Part shown: positions 19,932-30,888 of the stretch, one piece after another
Layout of the letters: every line of letters begins with the position of its first letter
Position numbering within the stretch: position 1 is the first letter of the stretch
Source: Forficula auricularia
Taxonomy: Eukaryota > Arthropoda > Insecta > Dermaptera > Forficulidae
Direction of reading: 5' to 3'
Length of the DNA stretch: 64,000 nt
Assembly (NCBI GenBank): GCA_024734495.1
Contig: JALMQS010000055.1
Span: 13,476,863 to 13,540,862 of the forward strand
Program-made: the position numbers and the translations under genes
Notes under the pieces: generated by a model
Seen by the model: only the letters and a program-made list of their open reading frames with translations
Told to the model about the DNA's origin: nothing
Database searches by the model: none

Positions 19932-20456
19932 CTATCTATCGATATTGAAAAAAAGGCCATAGACCCTGCTCAGTCTATAGACATTTTGTTTCGAGCAGAC
20001 TGCATCGGGGCAGTCACCTCCCTCCTCCCACTCGGACCCATGAAATGGACAGGTGGAAGAAGTGTCCATTATTTTAATTTTCTGTAATGCCATCCCAGGA
20101 TCATAGTTTTCCACCGTAAAATTAACTAAATATGTTAGTTCCTCTAGGAAATTCTTTTTCAGATCCCCCCTCACTACTACTCGATCGCCCTCCTTCACAT
20201 GTTTAAGAAAAACATATGAAAAATGATCTGGCCGAATCCCGCCCGCCTTTTCCCATGGAATACAGTGATGTTTGGTCTCTAGATATCTGACCGCTCGTTG
20301 GTCAATTATCAATCATTTATGCCGTACGCAAGGTGGGTCGAATAGATACTTAAAGTGCTCTCCTTCAACTAGAATTGAAAATTCTTTTATAACAAACCTC
20401 CCCTTCACACGATACCCTTGCATATCGGGAAACAGAGTTCTAGTTAATTCGGACAT
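19932..20456 (-). pseudogene. Gene A copy 2: premature stop
   Basis: Starts MSELTRTLFPDMQGY and is collinear with copy 1, but the codon TTA (after PPCVRHK) has become TGA at 20313-20315. The remaining 126 codons stay open from the next Met to the same C-terminus, CPFHGSEWEEGGDCPDAVC. Copy 3 on the opposite strand carries the identical TGA. The spacing to gene B (about 220 nt) matches copy 1. (TAG)n runs lie just upstream. Confidence 0.75.
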
Positions 20457-20676
20457 ACTTACTTATGTAGTAGTAGTAGTGGTAGTAGTAATGTAGTAGT
20501 AGTAGTACTAGTAAGCACAAGTTAACTTGTTGAGAATCTAAGCTGATAAGATGATGATCGAATCGAATCTATCGTCTTATATACCCTGAGATGGTAAAAG
20601 TTTTTTGAAGTAAGAGTGTACAGATGTAAGTTACCCGAGGTTAAAAACAAGGTTAGACTTTATATAAAATTATCTA

Positions 20677-20825
20677 GCTGAATCCCCTTTTTACACAAAC
20701 CTTTCAAGAACGCTGACCCGTCAAGAACAGCAAACCGCAATAACCGCATAGCTGAATCCACTTTTTATACAAACCTTTCAAGAACGCTGGCCCGTCAACA
20801 ACAGCAAACCGCAACAATCGCAAGT
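20677..20825. repeat. 74-bp tandem duplication
   Basis: The unit gctgaatcc ... ctttcaagaacgctg ... aacagcaaaccgcaa starts at 20677 and again at 20751 with a few differences. Confidence 0.75.
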
Positions 20826-20879
20826 CGTTTGTCTAGGTAAGAAATTTTTTATAATGTTTTTTGTTGGTTACAAAGTTCT

Positions 20880-21500
20880 CATTACATTTGGAATACAAGC
20901 GCTTGGTTAACTTCTTTTTTTCCTTTGTTCTCCCGCCTTTTTAAGAAATGTGGATAGTATACTTTTGTACACTGATTGGAGAACCCGAATGCCTTGAATA
21001 AATCTCTGAGACACATTGCTAGATAGTTAAGCGAATCTAGAAAAATGATTAGTTCAAAGCTCCTCATCATTATTGTCTGTCCAGATAAAATTAATTTTCA
21101 AGGAATTGTTTTAAAAGAAATATGACAATCATAATATCTTTTCTATCTCTTACTCTCAAATGGAATGTTTCAAAGAATTTTGACGTTCTCGTCACTGAAT
21201 CTAGAATCATATAGACCTCGCCCTCGTTCAAATCCTTTACCTTTACAAGAGATACACTTTTTGAGTTTCGACAAAAAGGTCCTTGGATGGTGTAAATGAC
21301 CGTGATCCTCCTGGAAGCCCGTTATAGAAAATGAGCTGTGAATCGTGACATTTGAAATACAAGAGCTTTGTTAACTTCTTGTTTTTTTTATTTCCCTTTC
21401 TTCTCCCACCTGTTTAAGAAATGTGGATAGTATACTTTTGTACACTGATTGGAGAACCCGAATGCCTTAGATAAATCTATGAGACACATTGGTTTGTATT
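20880..21500 (-). pseudogene. Diverged gene B fragments
   Basis: The minus strand at about 21255-21125 reads VSLVKVKDLNEGEVYMILDS then VTRTSKFFETFHLRVRDRKD, the N-terminal half of a B paralogue. At about 21370-21260 it reads KLTKLLYFKCHDSQLIFYNG then LPGGSRSFTPSKDLF, the C-terminal half. The two halves are in an order that cannot be one gene without rearrangement. A ~120-bp segment (20900-21020) is repeated at 21370-21495. Confidence 0.55.
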
Positions 21501-21654
21501 TTTTCAACGCTCATCATCATTATTTTCAGTCCAGAGAAAATTAATTTTCAAGGAATTGTTTTAAAAGAAATTGACAATCATAATATCTTGAATTTGTGCG
21601 AGAACATAAATCTTTTCTTACCCGTTCTAGATAATTCATCTTTAAATTCTTCGG

Positions 21655-21870
21655 TTACTTTCTCTCTGATGTTGTTGTATGTTGACTTTGACCACATCGG
21701 TCGCAATCGATAGTGAGATCATCACTATTTTTACAATCGTTGCACATTTGTTGAGTGTTAAGAAGATTGCGGATATGTAGGTAAGAATTTTCAGAAATCA
21801 GCTTATCCGCTCTACTCTCAATGTCGTTGAATATATAGAGAAATTGCTTTTTAAGCTTTTTATTCTTCAA
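21655..21870 (-). CDS. Gene C fragment: small Cys-rich protein (unrecognised)
   Basis: 71 codons starting MKNKKLKKQFLYIFNDIESR, with a C-terminal cluster CNDCKNSDDLTIDCDRCGQS (C-x2-C-x10-C-x2-C), a plausible zinc ribbon. It is transcribed divergently from gene A copy 3, whose ATG is 23 nt away at 21893. Its first ~31 codons are duplicated at about 23770-23855. Probably a piece of a larger protein. Function unknown. Confidence 0.4.
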   Translation of the reverse strand: MKNKKLKKQFLYIFNDIESRADKLISENSYLHIRNLLNTQQMCNDCKNSDDLTIDCDRCGQSQHTTTSERK

Positions 21871-21908
21871 CGGACTTAATTAACACATAAGTATGTCCGA
21901 ATTAACTA

Positions 21909-23186
21909 TCGGGTTGTTCGGAAAGTAATTTCGTTTTTTTTTGTGGAAATGAAAGACAGTTTTCGTATAATAAACAAATACTTTATTAAATTATATATTG
22001 GCCGTTCTGGTCCAACACCTTTTGCCATCTTTCTGGTAGTAGCATAATTTCACGCTCATAAAATTTTTGGTCTTTGCTGGCAAAAAACTGATCGAGGTGG
22101 TTTTTGACCTCCTCATTTGAGGTGAAGGTTTTACCGTCTAAAAAATTTTGGAGTGACCGGAACAAATAATAATCCGATGGTGCCAGGTCTGGAGAATATG
22201 GTGGGTGTGGCATTGTATCCCATTCAAGCTGTAAAAGCTTTTGGCGAATGACCAAACTTGTGTGAGGTCTCGCGTTGTCTTGGTGAAACACTACACCTTT
22301 CCTGTTGATTAGTTCTGGCCTTTTCTGTTGAAGTGCATCATTCAGTTTGTCCAGCTGATGACAGTAGACTTCCGAATTAATCGTTGTGTTATCCGGTAAA
22401 AGCTCAAAAAAAAAACGATTCCTTTAAAATCCCACCAAACAGACAGCATCAACTTTTTTTGGTGAATATCGGCTTTGGAAATGGTTTGAGCCGGTTCATC
22501 TTTTTTGCTCCATGACCTCTTGCGTTTGACGTTGTTGTATACAACCCATTTTTCGTTCTCAGTGATGATGCGCTTCAAAAACGGATCATTTTCGTGACGT
22601 TTGAGAAGCGAATCGCAGACGTCAATGCGGCGACACAGATTTCTCTCTATGAGAACATGGAGAACCCATACATCGAGCTTCGAGGATAATCCCAGGCCTT
22701 TCAAGTGGACATAAACTGTTGAATTTGATAAATTTAACTTCAATCCGATCTCACGCGTTGTTATTCGCCGGTTCGCATCAACTAATGCCTTTATCGCTTC
22801 AACTGGTCTTCCCGAACGTGGTGCATCCTCGACATCAAAATTGCCGGATCGAAATTTAGCGAACCAGTTCTGGCACTGACGTACTGTCAACACACCTTCT
22901 CCATACACATTGGTCAATTTCTTTCTGGCTTGAACAGCATTTTTACCCTTTCTGTAGTAAAACAGTAAGATATGTCGAAAATGCTGCTTATCGCTCTCCA
23001 TATTTAAAAGGGCACCAACCAAAAACTACTGCATAGAATTAATTAGAATTTTTCACACACAAGCCTTGCTATATGAGCTCTCAAAGCATATAAATTTTTA
23101 TACGGCTTAAGTGTGAAGTTGGGCGCAAAAAAATACAATTAAATCCTCTGTCGGGAAAAAACGAAATTACTTTCCGAACAATCCTA
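21909..23186 (-). mobile_element. mariner element (1278 bp) with TIRs and TA duplication
   Basis: The ends share gttgttcggaaagtaattt in inverted orientation. TA is duplicated at 21907-21908 and 23187-23188. The length is typical for mariner. The insertion target is gene A codon 5-6. Confidence 0.92.
21986..23001 (-). pseudogene. mariner transposase, one frameshift
   Basis: Starts MESDKQHFRHILLFYYRKGK. The N-terminal helix-turn-helix region shows QNWFAKFRSGNFDVEDAPRS and GRPVEAIKALVDANRRITTR. The first catalytic Asp is in LSVWWDFKGIVFF. A run of ten A/T bases near 22405-22415 shifts the frame there. The second part carries FHQDNARPHTS and the third catalytic position in YSPDLAPSDYYLF (the D,D34D arrangement), ending at 21986. 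One homopolymer indel is the only obvious damage, so the copy is young or the indel may be a base-calling error. Confidence 0.9.
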
Positions 23187-23761
23187 TAGAATTCTGTTTG
23201 CCGATATGCAAGGGTATCGTGTGGAGGGGAGGTTTGTTATAAAAGAATGTTCAATTCTAGTTGAAGGAGAGCACTTTAACTATCTATTCGACCCACCTTG
23301 CATACGGCATAAATGATTGATAATTGACCAACGAGCGGTCAGATATCCTGAGACCAAGCATCACTATATTCCATGGGAAAAGGTGGGCGGGATTCGGTCA
23401 GATCATTTTTCATATGTTTTTCTTAAACATGTGAAGGAGGGCGATCAAGTAGTAGTGAGGGGGGATTTGAAAAAGAATTTCCTAGAGGAACTAACATATT
23501 TAGTTAATTTTACGGTGGAAAACTATGATCCTAGGATGGCATTACAGAAAATTAAAATAATGGACACTTCTTCCACCTGTCCATTTCATGGGTCCGAGTG
23601 GGAGGAGGGAGGTGACTGCCCCGATGCAGTCTGCTCGAAACAAAATGTCTATAGACTGATCAGGGTCTATGACCTTTTTTTCAATATCGATAGATAGACC
23701 ACTAGATAGCACGAGGTGGGGTGGAGTGGTGGGGGGATTTCGGGGTTAATATATAGATTTG

Positions 23762-23995
23762 ATAGGTAAGAATTTTCAGAAATCAGCTTATCCGCCCTAC
23801 TCTCAATGTCGTTGAATATATAGAGAAATTGCTTTTTAAGCTTTTTATTCTTCAACGGACTTAATTAACACAGGTTTTCACGAAGTCTTCGACAAGTGGT
23901 ACAATAACGATGGAAACATTGATGAATTTTCTTCCTTATTCGATTGTTACATTTTTTACATTGGCGAATCAGTTTACATATACCGTTTTGATGCG
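23762..23995 (-). pseudogene. Gene C duplicate with Cys-rich segment
   Basis: The minus strand reads a Cys-rich stretch, CKLIRQCKKCNNRIRKKIHQ then CFHRYCTTCRRLRENLC, followed by a stop and then LKNKKLKKQFLYIFNDIESR, the same start as gene C. The C-x5-C-x2-C ... C-x4-C-x2-C spacing suggests zinc binding. It resembles Cys-rich segments I associate with polymerase-like proteins of large DNA transposons, a low-confidence inference. Confidence 0.4.
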
Positions 23996-24536
23996 TTCAA
24001 CAACATAGGTGTTCATTTTTTCGAAGTTTTTTAGAACAACAGCGCTGTAATTTCAATGTGAATATGTGATATGATAAAATTTTCTTCTTATAATTCTCTC
24101 AAAAATTAATACAAAAAATAATTTTATAGATTACATTTTATTAATTTATTATTTTGTCAAAAAATAAAAATGAATTGCTAAAAATAATCTGAAAATTGGC
24201 GCCCCTAAAAATCTGGCGCCCTTGGCGGCCGCCTAGCTTGCCTATGCCTTCAGCCGGGCCTGGTAATGGTCGTGTTCTGTTGTGAACACAGTCTTTCCAT
24301 TAATATCGGCTGAATTCATTTCTATTTGGAAGAATATTGACCGTCGAAAGTGGTGGTCGTGGTGGGTCGTTAGTAAACAGTATTAGTTGAGACTCCTTAT
24401 ATACATAAAAAGTAATTTACCTAAATTATCCATTATATTTCAATAACAGGTCGCTACAACTGTTCTCTTGGGTAACTATTCAATTTTATTTTAGAGTCCA
24501 AGGTTCGAGTTGGATAAGCTGCTCGTTTGCCTAGTT
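23996..24536. other. Possible hAT right end; no gene
   Basis: ccgggcctg at 24254-24262 is complementary to the hAT end at 13603, but flanking target duplications do not match. No coding signal. Confidence 0.35.
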
Positions 24537-24997
24537 CAGTGGTCCCCAACCTTTTTGTATCTAAGAGCACATTTTAGAATATCTGTCGGGCAGCGGGCAC
24601 CATTTATTTTTTCAATGCAAATCAATTTATAATTGGACATGCAATTAAAAATTTGGCCAGCAAAAAAATACTTATCATGTAACAAAAAAATAAATGAAAA
24701 TAGATAATATATTATATATTTTTTTATAAGAAGAAAATCTGACATTTATTAGAGTTTTTGAAATATTGGACTCTGAAATGCTTGATTCATTTTTTAAATG
24801 ACGGTGAAACAAAAAGTTTTTCAAAAAATTATTTTCAAATAAATAAGCTTATTAATTACTAAATATTCAAAAAATGTTTACATTACATTTTATTTGAAAA
24901 ATTAAATTATTTTACCGTGGTCGTTCAGCGATGGTCCCCTATGGTAAAACGCTCGCTAGGCCCCTAGTGCCCGCGAGCATAGGGTTGGGGACCCCAG
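24537..24997. mobile_element. Non-autonomous hAT element (461 bp)
   Basis: Starts cagtggtccccaacc and ends ggttggggaccccag. The flanking 8-mers are gcctagtt (24529-24536) and gcctagat (24998-25005), 7 of 8 identical. AT-rich and non-coding inside. Confidence 0.85.
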
Positions 24998-25005
24998 GCC
25001 TAGAT

Positions 25006-26860
25006 ATTGAATTAGACAATATTTATAATTATTATAAAAAATTTTAATGTTTAAAGTATCAAATATTCGAGTAGGTAATATTCAAGTATCATTAAGTTTT
25101 ATACATATTGACGACATTGTATGGATTGTATGCATTGGAAATGAAAATTTATTTGTAGATATATAATTGCAAATAAATTGTAATAAATAAATAAATAATT
25201 TGGAAAAATGGGTTTGTACCCGATGCCAATAAATAAATGAAAAAAGAAAAAAATATTTTTAAAATACTGGAAAAGTTATCCAGCACATCGCTAAATATTA
25301 TAAAAGAATAAAATCAAACAGCTCTTAACGCTTTAGCTTCCGGTAAAAATATACAAGACTAGAACGCCAAATATAAAAAAATGAGAAAAAGTCGATTTAA
25401 ACATAATTGTTATCTGTGGTTATAAATAGGTAAAATGATTTAAAATAATTATGCTTTAGAACATTGTTACGAGTTAAAACAAATATTGTAATCATCTATT
25501 GGCAACCGTAGTATAGAATATTAGTTAAAAAACATGAATCGTCTATTGATGATCGACGGAATACAAACAGACTTGTTAAATCGTTTATTGATATACAAAG
25601 TATGTATATAAAATTATCAAGCTGTAAAAAAACTAAAATATTAATTTAATGTACTCGTCTATTGGCTACAATAATTTGTTAAAAAATATGAATCGTCTAT
25701 TGACGATTGCTTAAATAAGAGTTAAGCATTAAGAATATAAAGGGAAAGTGGTAAAGGAAATTATGTATAATGCACACATCTCTTTAATAATATTATAATT
25801 ATTTAATTATTTAAAATACATTTATAAATTATGATTTTTCTATCCAAATTATAATATAATAAAATTTAAAAAAGCAATAACAATATTTTTATTAAAATAT
25901 CTATTAAAAATGTATTGTCTTGTATTTAATAAAATATATATTGGCAAAAATCATAAGAAGTGACATCTATTCGCAGTATATAGAATTAATAATTACATGT
26001 AATGAAATAGTGAATTCACCACTAGTCACATCTGCTGGGAGATCGGGGAAACAATTTTCATTAATGCATGATTAAATTCCCCGTTAAACCGCCCCAGATT
26101 TTCACCAATATGTATTTTATTTATTTTTTTAATTTAATTTTGATTATAACAAAATATAAATAATGAATTGAGATTAAAAATTATTGATAAATAAAATGAA
26201 ATATTTTTTTGTTATATCATTATAAACAATGCCTTCCTGTTATACTCCAAATCCTATATGTTTCCTTGAATCTCAAGAGAGTTAAAAATAATAAAAAAAA
26301 TTAAGAGAAATATACATTTTTTCCCCTTTGAGGGTCGCGACCCATAGTTTAAGAAGCGCTGTATTAGAACACATAAAATTGTTATAAAAAACAAAACTAA
26401 AAAACAAAAACAAAAAAACAAAACAAAACAATAATTTACGTTTATTTTAAAGTATAAAACGTATAAAATCGAAACAAGGTACTCTTTTTCCCAAACATTT
26501 AAAATGTTATTGAAATTAATTTTTTTTATTATCCTTAGTAGTATAACTATCAAGTAAAATTAAATTTTATTGTGTCGATTAGATTTTTATCAACTAATAT
26601 TTTTGTTTTAGATTTTTCGATATGTTTGTTTGAAATAAACGTAACAGTTTTTGTACGTATTTTCTTTTGTAATATTTTATTATCATTTTGAAAAAAATTC
26701 TATTGTTTTAAAAATATAAAAACATTAGGTAGGCTTTGTTTACAAATAATAAAAAAAAAGAGGAAATAATTTTCTTTTCTTTTAGATTAATTAGAATTAT
26801 TTACACATTTGGAAAAAATTTTAAAAAAAAAAATAATAATAAATGTAATATTGTTTTATT
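25006..26860. other. Gene desert, AT-rich
   Basis: No exon or known element recognised. The phrase cgtctattg recurs at about 25551, 25650 and 25692 (aatcgtctattgatgatcg and variants), suggesting a decayed dispersed or tandem repeat. Confidence 0.45.
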
Positions 26861-27864
26861 CAAAATTAGCTCTAAATTAAAATTTGCAAAAGAATATGAA
26901 ATCAAAACAAGGGAGGAGATGTCCAAAAACTCGAAATTTACGTGACTTAATGGGGATTCTACGGTAAATGTGGCGCCGCGGTCTGACGATGGATTCTTAT
27001 AGTACACACCAAAATAAGACGAAAATAAAGAATACCCTTTTTTGAGATTCGCCCAGTTTTCGAGATATCCAGTTTAAAAAATACTGTTTTTTGTATTTAT
27101 TTTATTTTATTTTTCAATTATTTTTTATAGAAACCACGGAAACCGTAGTATCACGGGTCCCGTGTGGTGTCGCTATCTGATGACGGATTCTTTTAGAACT
27201 AGACAAATTAAGTAGGAAAGTAAAAATAAAATTTTAAACTACAAATTTGAATTGAAATTTAGTTTATGGACCGTGATGTCTCAATTTGTCTCAAGTGAGT
27301 GCCAGTGGGCGTTAGCAATTTTCACTTTTAGAACTTTTCATAGGTTCGGTTCTATTCATCATCTCGGGTTCCCGAACAAACTTTGAAAGGTTCGGTTAAG
27401 ATATATTCAGTTCGGCTCGGTTTGGCTCGTATAACTTCATTTCGGGCTGGCATTTAGGCTATTAGGTTGGCAACAACTTTTACATATTCGAATTTTTTTG
27501 GGCATTTACTAATTATTTTTTAATTAATATTCATTTTCTAAAAGAATCTCGTCAGTGGCGGCGCCACACGGAGCCCCGTGATACTACGGTTTCCGTGGTT
27601 TCTATAAAAAAACAATTGAAAAATAAAATAAAATAAAAACAGTATTTTTTAAACTCTATATCTCGAAAACTAAGCGAAATCTCGAAAAATGGTATTCTTC
27701 ATTTTCGTCTTATTTTGGTGAGTACTATAAGAATTCATCGTCAGATCGCGGAGTCACAGTTACCGTAGAATTGCCAAAATTAGCTCTAAATTAAAATTTG
27801 CAAAACAATATGAAATCAAAACAAGGGAGGAGAGGTCCAAAAACCCGAAATTTAAGTGACTTAA
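26861..27864. mobile_element. Long-TIR foldback element flanked by a ~90-bp direct repeat
   Basis: The core (about 26952-27774) starts ggggattctacggtaaatgt and ends in the reverse complement form taccgtagaatt, with inverted arms of at least 150 bp including ctatagtactcaccaaaat-like sequence. It contains no frame. On both sides lies the same ~90-bp sequence, from caaaattagctctaaatt to gtgacttaa (26861-26951 and 27775-27864), differing at only a few positions. A related core without that flank is at 33300-34229. Confidence 0.8.
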
Positions 27865-28294
27865 TTAATAGATGGTCCCTTATTTGGTTGCATGTTGAAT
27901 TTAAATTCAATAAAACTTGATTTTTTTGATAAAATCATTCTACAATAGTTATCTCACGTCAAAATTATTCAGCGACGACTTATGATGAAAAAAAAAAAAA
28001 ATAATACGGTCAAATTATACCTCTAGTGGTATTATCTAGGATGAACTTTTACCTTATTGATTGGCAACAAATTTTTTTACATTTATTTTTTTATGCTATT
28101 AAATTTTTATTTTTGGCCTTTTTCGTCTTCTATTAAAGATTCAACTGAAAAAAATAAAAAATTATTAATAAAACTTAGGGTACACGGAGTGTTGGTTAAA
28201 TGTATGTATCAGTTGATAAACAGCGCTGACTCTGAGATCAAAAATAAAAACTAACACAAGCGGGTCATATTTATTTTTATTTTCTAAAGATAAT
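27865..28294. other. No gene seen
   Basis: AT-rich. The 65-codon plus frame at 28057 has no homology that I recognise. Confidence 0.4.
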
Positions 28295-28405
28295 TATTAT
28301 TCACAAAGAGAAACAAAGAGGTTGTCCTCTGCTTGATGCAAATAAACATACATCAACATATATATCAAGATGATATATCTGTATATATATTATTTATTTG
28401 TTTGA

Positions 28406-28438
28406 GACTATAGTTTCGAAGACTTGGTCTATCATCAG
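28406..28438 (-). ncRNA. Hammerhead-ribozyme-like core (Penelope left arm)
   Basis: The minus strand reads CUGAUGA, a hairpin (GAC...GUC), GAAAC, UAUA and GUC. This matches the CUGANGA / GAAA / NUH hammerhead core with a 2-bp helix III. One extra base sits between CUGAUGA and helix II. Activity not shown. Confidence 0.5.
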
Positions 28439-28969
28439 TCTTTCTTCAATTATAAATGTTTTTCATGGAGTCAATATCATATGGATATTGAAAACTTGGT
28501 ATTATCTCGTACACAAGGCTAGAACTAATAAAGACATTCTATCCGTGCTCACATTCAAATATAATCAATATGTTTACTTCACTCCTTAGCTCGCTTAGCA
28601 AAAGAAGTTACTTTTTCTTTTATCTTTTGTTAGCAAACATCCTAAGCAGATTACTATTGGATATCCAATAGATATCCAATAGTAATCTACTTAAGATGTT
28701 TGCTAACAAAAGATATCTATTGATATCAAATAGTATCCAATAGTAATCTACTTAAGATGTTTGCTAACAAAAGATAAAAGAAAAAAGAAAAATTCTTCCT
28801 TTGTCAGCCTTTCTAAGGAGAAAGGAGAAAGGGAAACATATTGTTATATTTGAATGTGAACCCGAATAGAATGTCTTTATTAGTTCCTAGCCTTGTGACG
28901 AAAGAACACCAAGTTTTCAATATCCATATGATATTGACTCCATGAAAAACATTTATAATTGAAGAAAGA

Positions 28970-29005
28970 CTGATGATGAAGACTCAAGTCTTCGAAACTA
29001 TAGTC
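28970..29005 (+). ncRNA. Hammerhead-ribozyme-like core (Penelope right arm)
   Basis: CUGAUGA, then U, a 6-bp helix II (GAAGAC/GUCUUC) capped by UCAA, then GAAAC, UAUA and GUC. Flanks can form GA:UC and AUUUAU:AUAAAU as a discontinuous helix I. Helix II is intact here. Confidence 0.55.
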
Positions 29006-29130
29006 TCAAACAAATAAATAATATATATACAGATATATCATCTTGATATATATGTGTGTATGTTTATTTGCATCAAGCAGAGGACAACCTCTTTGTTTCT
29101 CTTTGTGAATCAACAACTCTGCTACTCTCG

Positions 29131-30041
29131 GCAAAACTAAAACTTTTCAATAATTATTATTAATACAAACTTTAGTCATAAGGAGAAATCAATGAGGTTG
29201 TCTTCCGATGAAAATAAAAATAAACCTATATATATATCGTCACTGTTATATCAAAATGTTGTAGGTCGAAATTACCAAAAAAAATTTATTGAAGAAAAAC
29301 ACTCATCATATCCTGTCCGGAAATGCTGGATATCTATAAGTCTAAGAGTTTTATTAAAAAACTGGTCCAAGTAAACATTCAAGTCAACAAAATTTCCTAG
29401 AGAATGAGATAGATATGAATCAAGTTTCTAGGATGAGTGGTTTTCAATACTTCAACCTCATTGCGGCACAATTCGATCCAATTAAGATGAAACTTTGTTT
29501 TAATTGTAGCAAATTTAATCTAGTTTAAAAATGTATAAAGTGGTCTTTGTCGAAAACGTGCTCCTTCACTGGATCAAAATGGGAAAAAATCGAAAAAATA
29601 GTAGAGTTTTTGGGATATTCAAAAGTGATCCAGGAGGGGGAGGGGGGGGCTGTTTTTTGGATCCCCATAAAAAATCGAACTACTGGACCAATTTTGTATT
29701 TTTTTTAATCGACGCGAAATTTTGTCCTCTTTAATTTACTATAGGAGGACAATTTACAAAATATGGACCGTTTTCGAGTAATAAGCAAAAAAATTGAAAA
29801 AAGGGAACTTTAAATCCCCCCCCACACCCTCGGGGACTTTTGACACACATAAGCCAAGCCTAAGGGAAGCGTTTAAGACCATTTCCAAAACTCGGGATTT
29901 TTTTCCACCGATTTGTCTAATTTGACTGGGCTATAAAAATCATATAGTAGATATGTATTTTTTTTGTTGTTGTTAAGGGAGAATGGTGTATGGGTTCTTG
30001 GTGAAACATATTAAATAAACTAGAAAGAATTTAATTTTTAG
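29131..30041. other. No gene seen
   Basis: AT-rich with one G-run (about 29634-29649). Another Penelope-terminus phrase, aaggagaaatcaatgagg, lies at 29180. Confidence 0.4.
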
Positions 30042-30084
30042 GACAGAATCTAAGATTTTAATATAAATATTATTAAGTTGCGAT

Positions 30085-30165
30085 ATCAGAGGGGATTCAT
30101 CCCCCCCAGGAGTCGAACCTGAGAACCAACTTGCTTTCCGGGCAGTTAGCTCACACCCTCGAGAC
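30085..30165 (-). repeat. tRNA-related SINE fragment
   Basis: The minus strand has an A-box-like TGAGCTAACTGCC followed about 30 nt later by the B-box-like GGTTCGACTCC. Similar fragments are at 35.7 kb (plus) and 49.0 kb (minus). Confidence 0.45.
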
Positions 30166-30224
30166 AAAATTAAGACAGATAAGACAAATATTAAATAAAG
30201 TAAATTTTTTGAAAATTTTCTGAA

Positions 30225-30425
30225 ATAAAAAAATACTAGGTAGGTTTCACATAAGTAAAAGATCAGATGCTGTTTACCACGACTCAATATATACTTCGGG
30301 GTATAAGCCCATCTTCACTGTCCTTTGGGAACTCCTGAAGATGGGTTTATATCCCGAAATATAATACAGTCGTGGTAAACAAGCATCTGATCTTTTACTT
30401 ATGTGAAACCTACCTAGTACTATAT
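30225..30425. repeat. Foldback with degenerate hammerhead-like loop
   Basis: Arms start actaggtaggtttcacataa and end in its complement. The centre carries ctgaagatggg ... atcccgaaat (30335-30360), the CUGAAGA / hairpin / GAAA pattern, followed by GUC at 30369-30371. Confidence 0.75.
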
Positions 30426-30708
30426 TTTATAAAAAGAGTTCCAAAACATTTACTTTATTTTTAGTAGATATGTCCCTGGAGTGTCATTTTTTAAGGGAAT
30501 AAACTTTTTAGGACCGAGACGCTTGCCCACCAAGCTGGCACGACTTCAAAACCCGTATATTTATTTATTTATGTATAAATATAATATGTTCATTTGCATT
30601 AAGCAGAGGAAAACCTCATTGATTTCTCTTTATGAATCAACAACTCTGCTACAAACTTTAGTATCTAATTTCAGCTTATTAGTTAGGCCAACTAGATATC
30701 AATACACT

Positions 30709-30762
30709 CTATATAATATACTTACTCGTATATGGTAAATTAAAATAATTTTTCATATATAC
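30709..30762 (-). other. Inos: Alternative read-through 3' end of Inos
   Basis: Without splicing at GTATAT, the frame continues [17 protein letters not shown] to a TAG. The tail has no family similarity, so this is only an alternative end. Confidence 0.3.
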
Positions 30763-30888
30763 CTTTGATTCCAAGCCCATATTATTTTCAGGAGCGAGGC
30801 CTAATAGAGCTCTAAGAATGTTTTCAATGCATGAACGTTGACGATAAAGAGAATTGATTACTGTACATTTCGGCGGTGTTAATGGAGC
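30763..30888 (-). CDS. Inos: Inos exon 8 (last recognised)
   Basis: 42 codons after the acceptor [51 protein letters not shown], followed by GTATAT. If that donor is used, a short terminal exon must follow. If not, the frame reads on for 16 codons to TAG at 30711-30709. I could not identify a terminal exon downstream. Confidence 0.88.

Larger units (their letters stand above)
21893..23697 (+). pseudogene. Gene A copy 3: interrupted by a mariner element
   Basis: The ATG at 21893 starts MSELT. The codon spanning the TA at 21907-21908 is split by a mariner, and the frame resumes at 23189 as RILFADMQGYRVEGRF. The same TGA as in copy 2 follows at 23314-23316, and the remainder stays open to 23697. 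It is the only A copy on the plus strand. The sequence after its stop matches that after copies 1 and 2 up to about 23758, where it breaks into a gene C duplicate. Confidence 0.8.
28295..29130. repeat. Palindrome made of two inverted Penelope-like 3' ends
   Basis: The left arm (from ttcacaaagagaaacaaaga) is repeated in inverse orientation on the right (to ctctttgtttctctttgtg). Each arm matches the 3' flank of the Penelope-like element at 54110-54480 and includes its hammerhead-like motif and the phrase tgtttgctaacaaaagat. Between the arms, short units around atccaatagtaatctac are repeated. Confidence 0.8.

Noticed and set aside
13603..24262. One 10.7-kb hAT element spanning the A/B module
   Set aside because: The ends caggcccgg and ccgggcctg are complementary, but the flanking 8-mers (gttaagaa and gtaatggt) do not match and the inner sequences differ.
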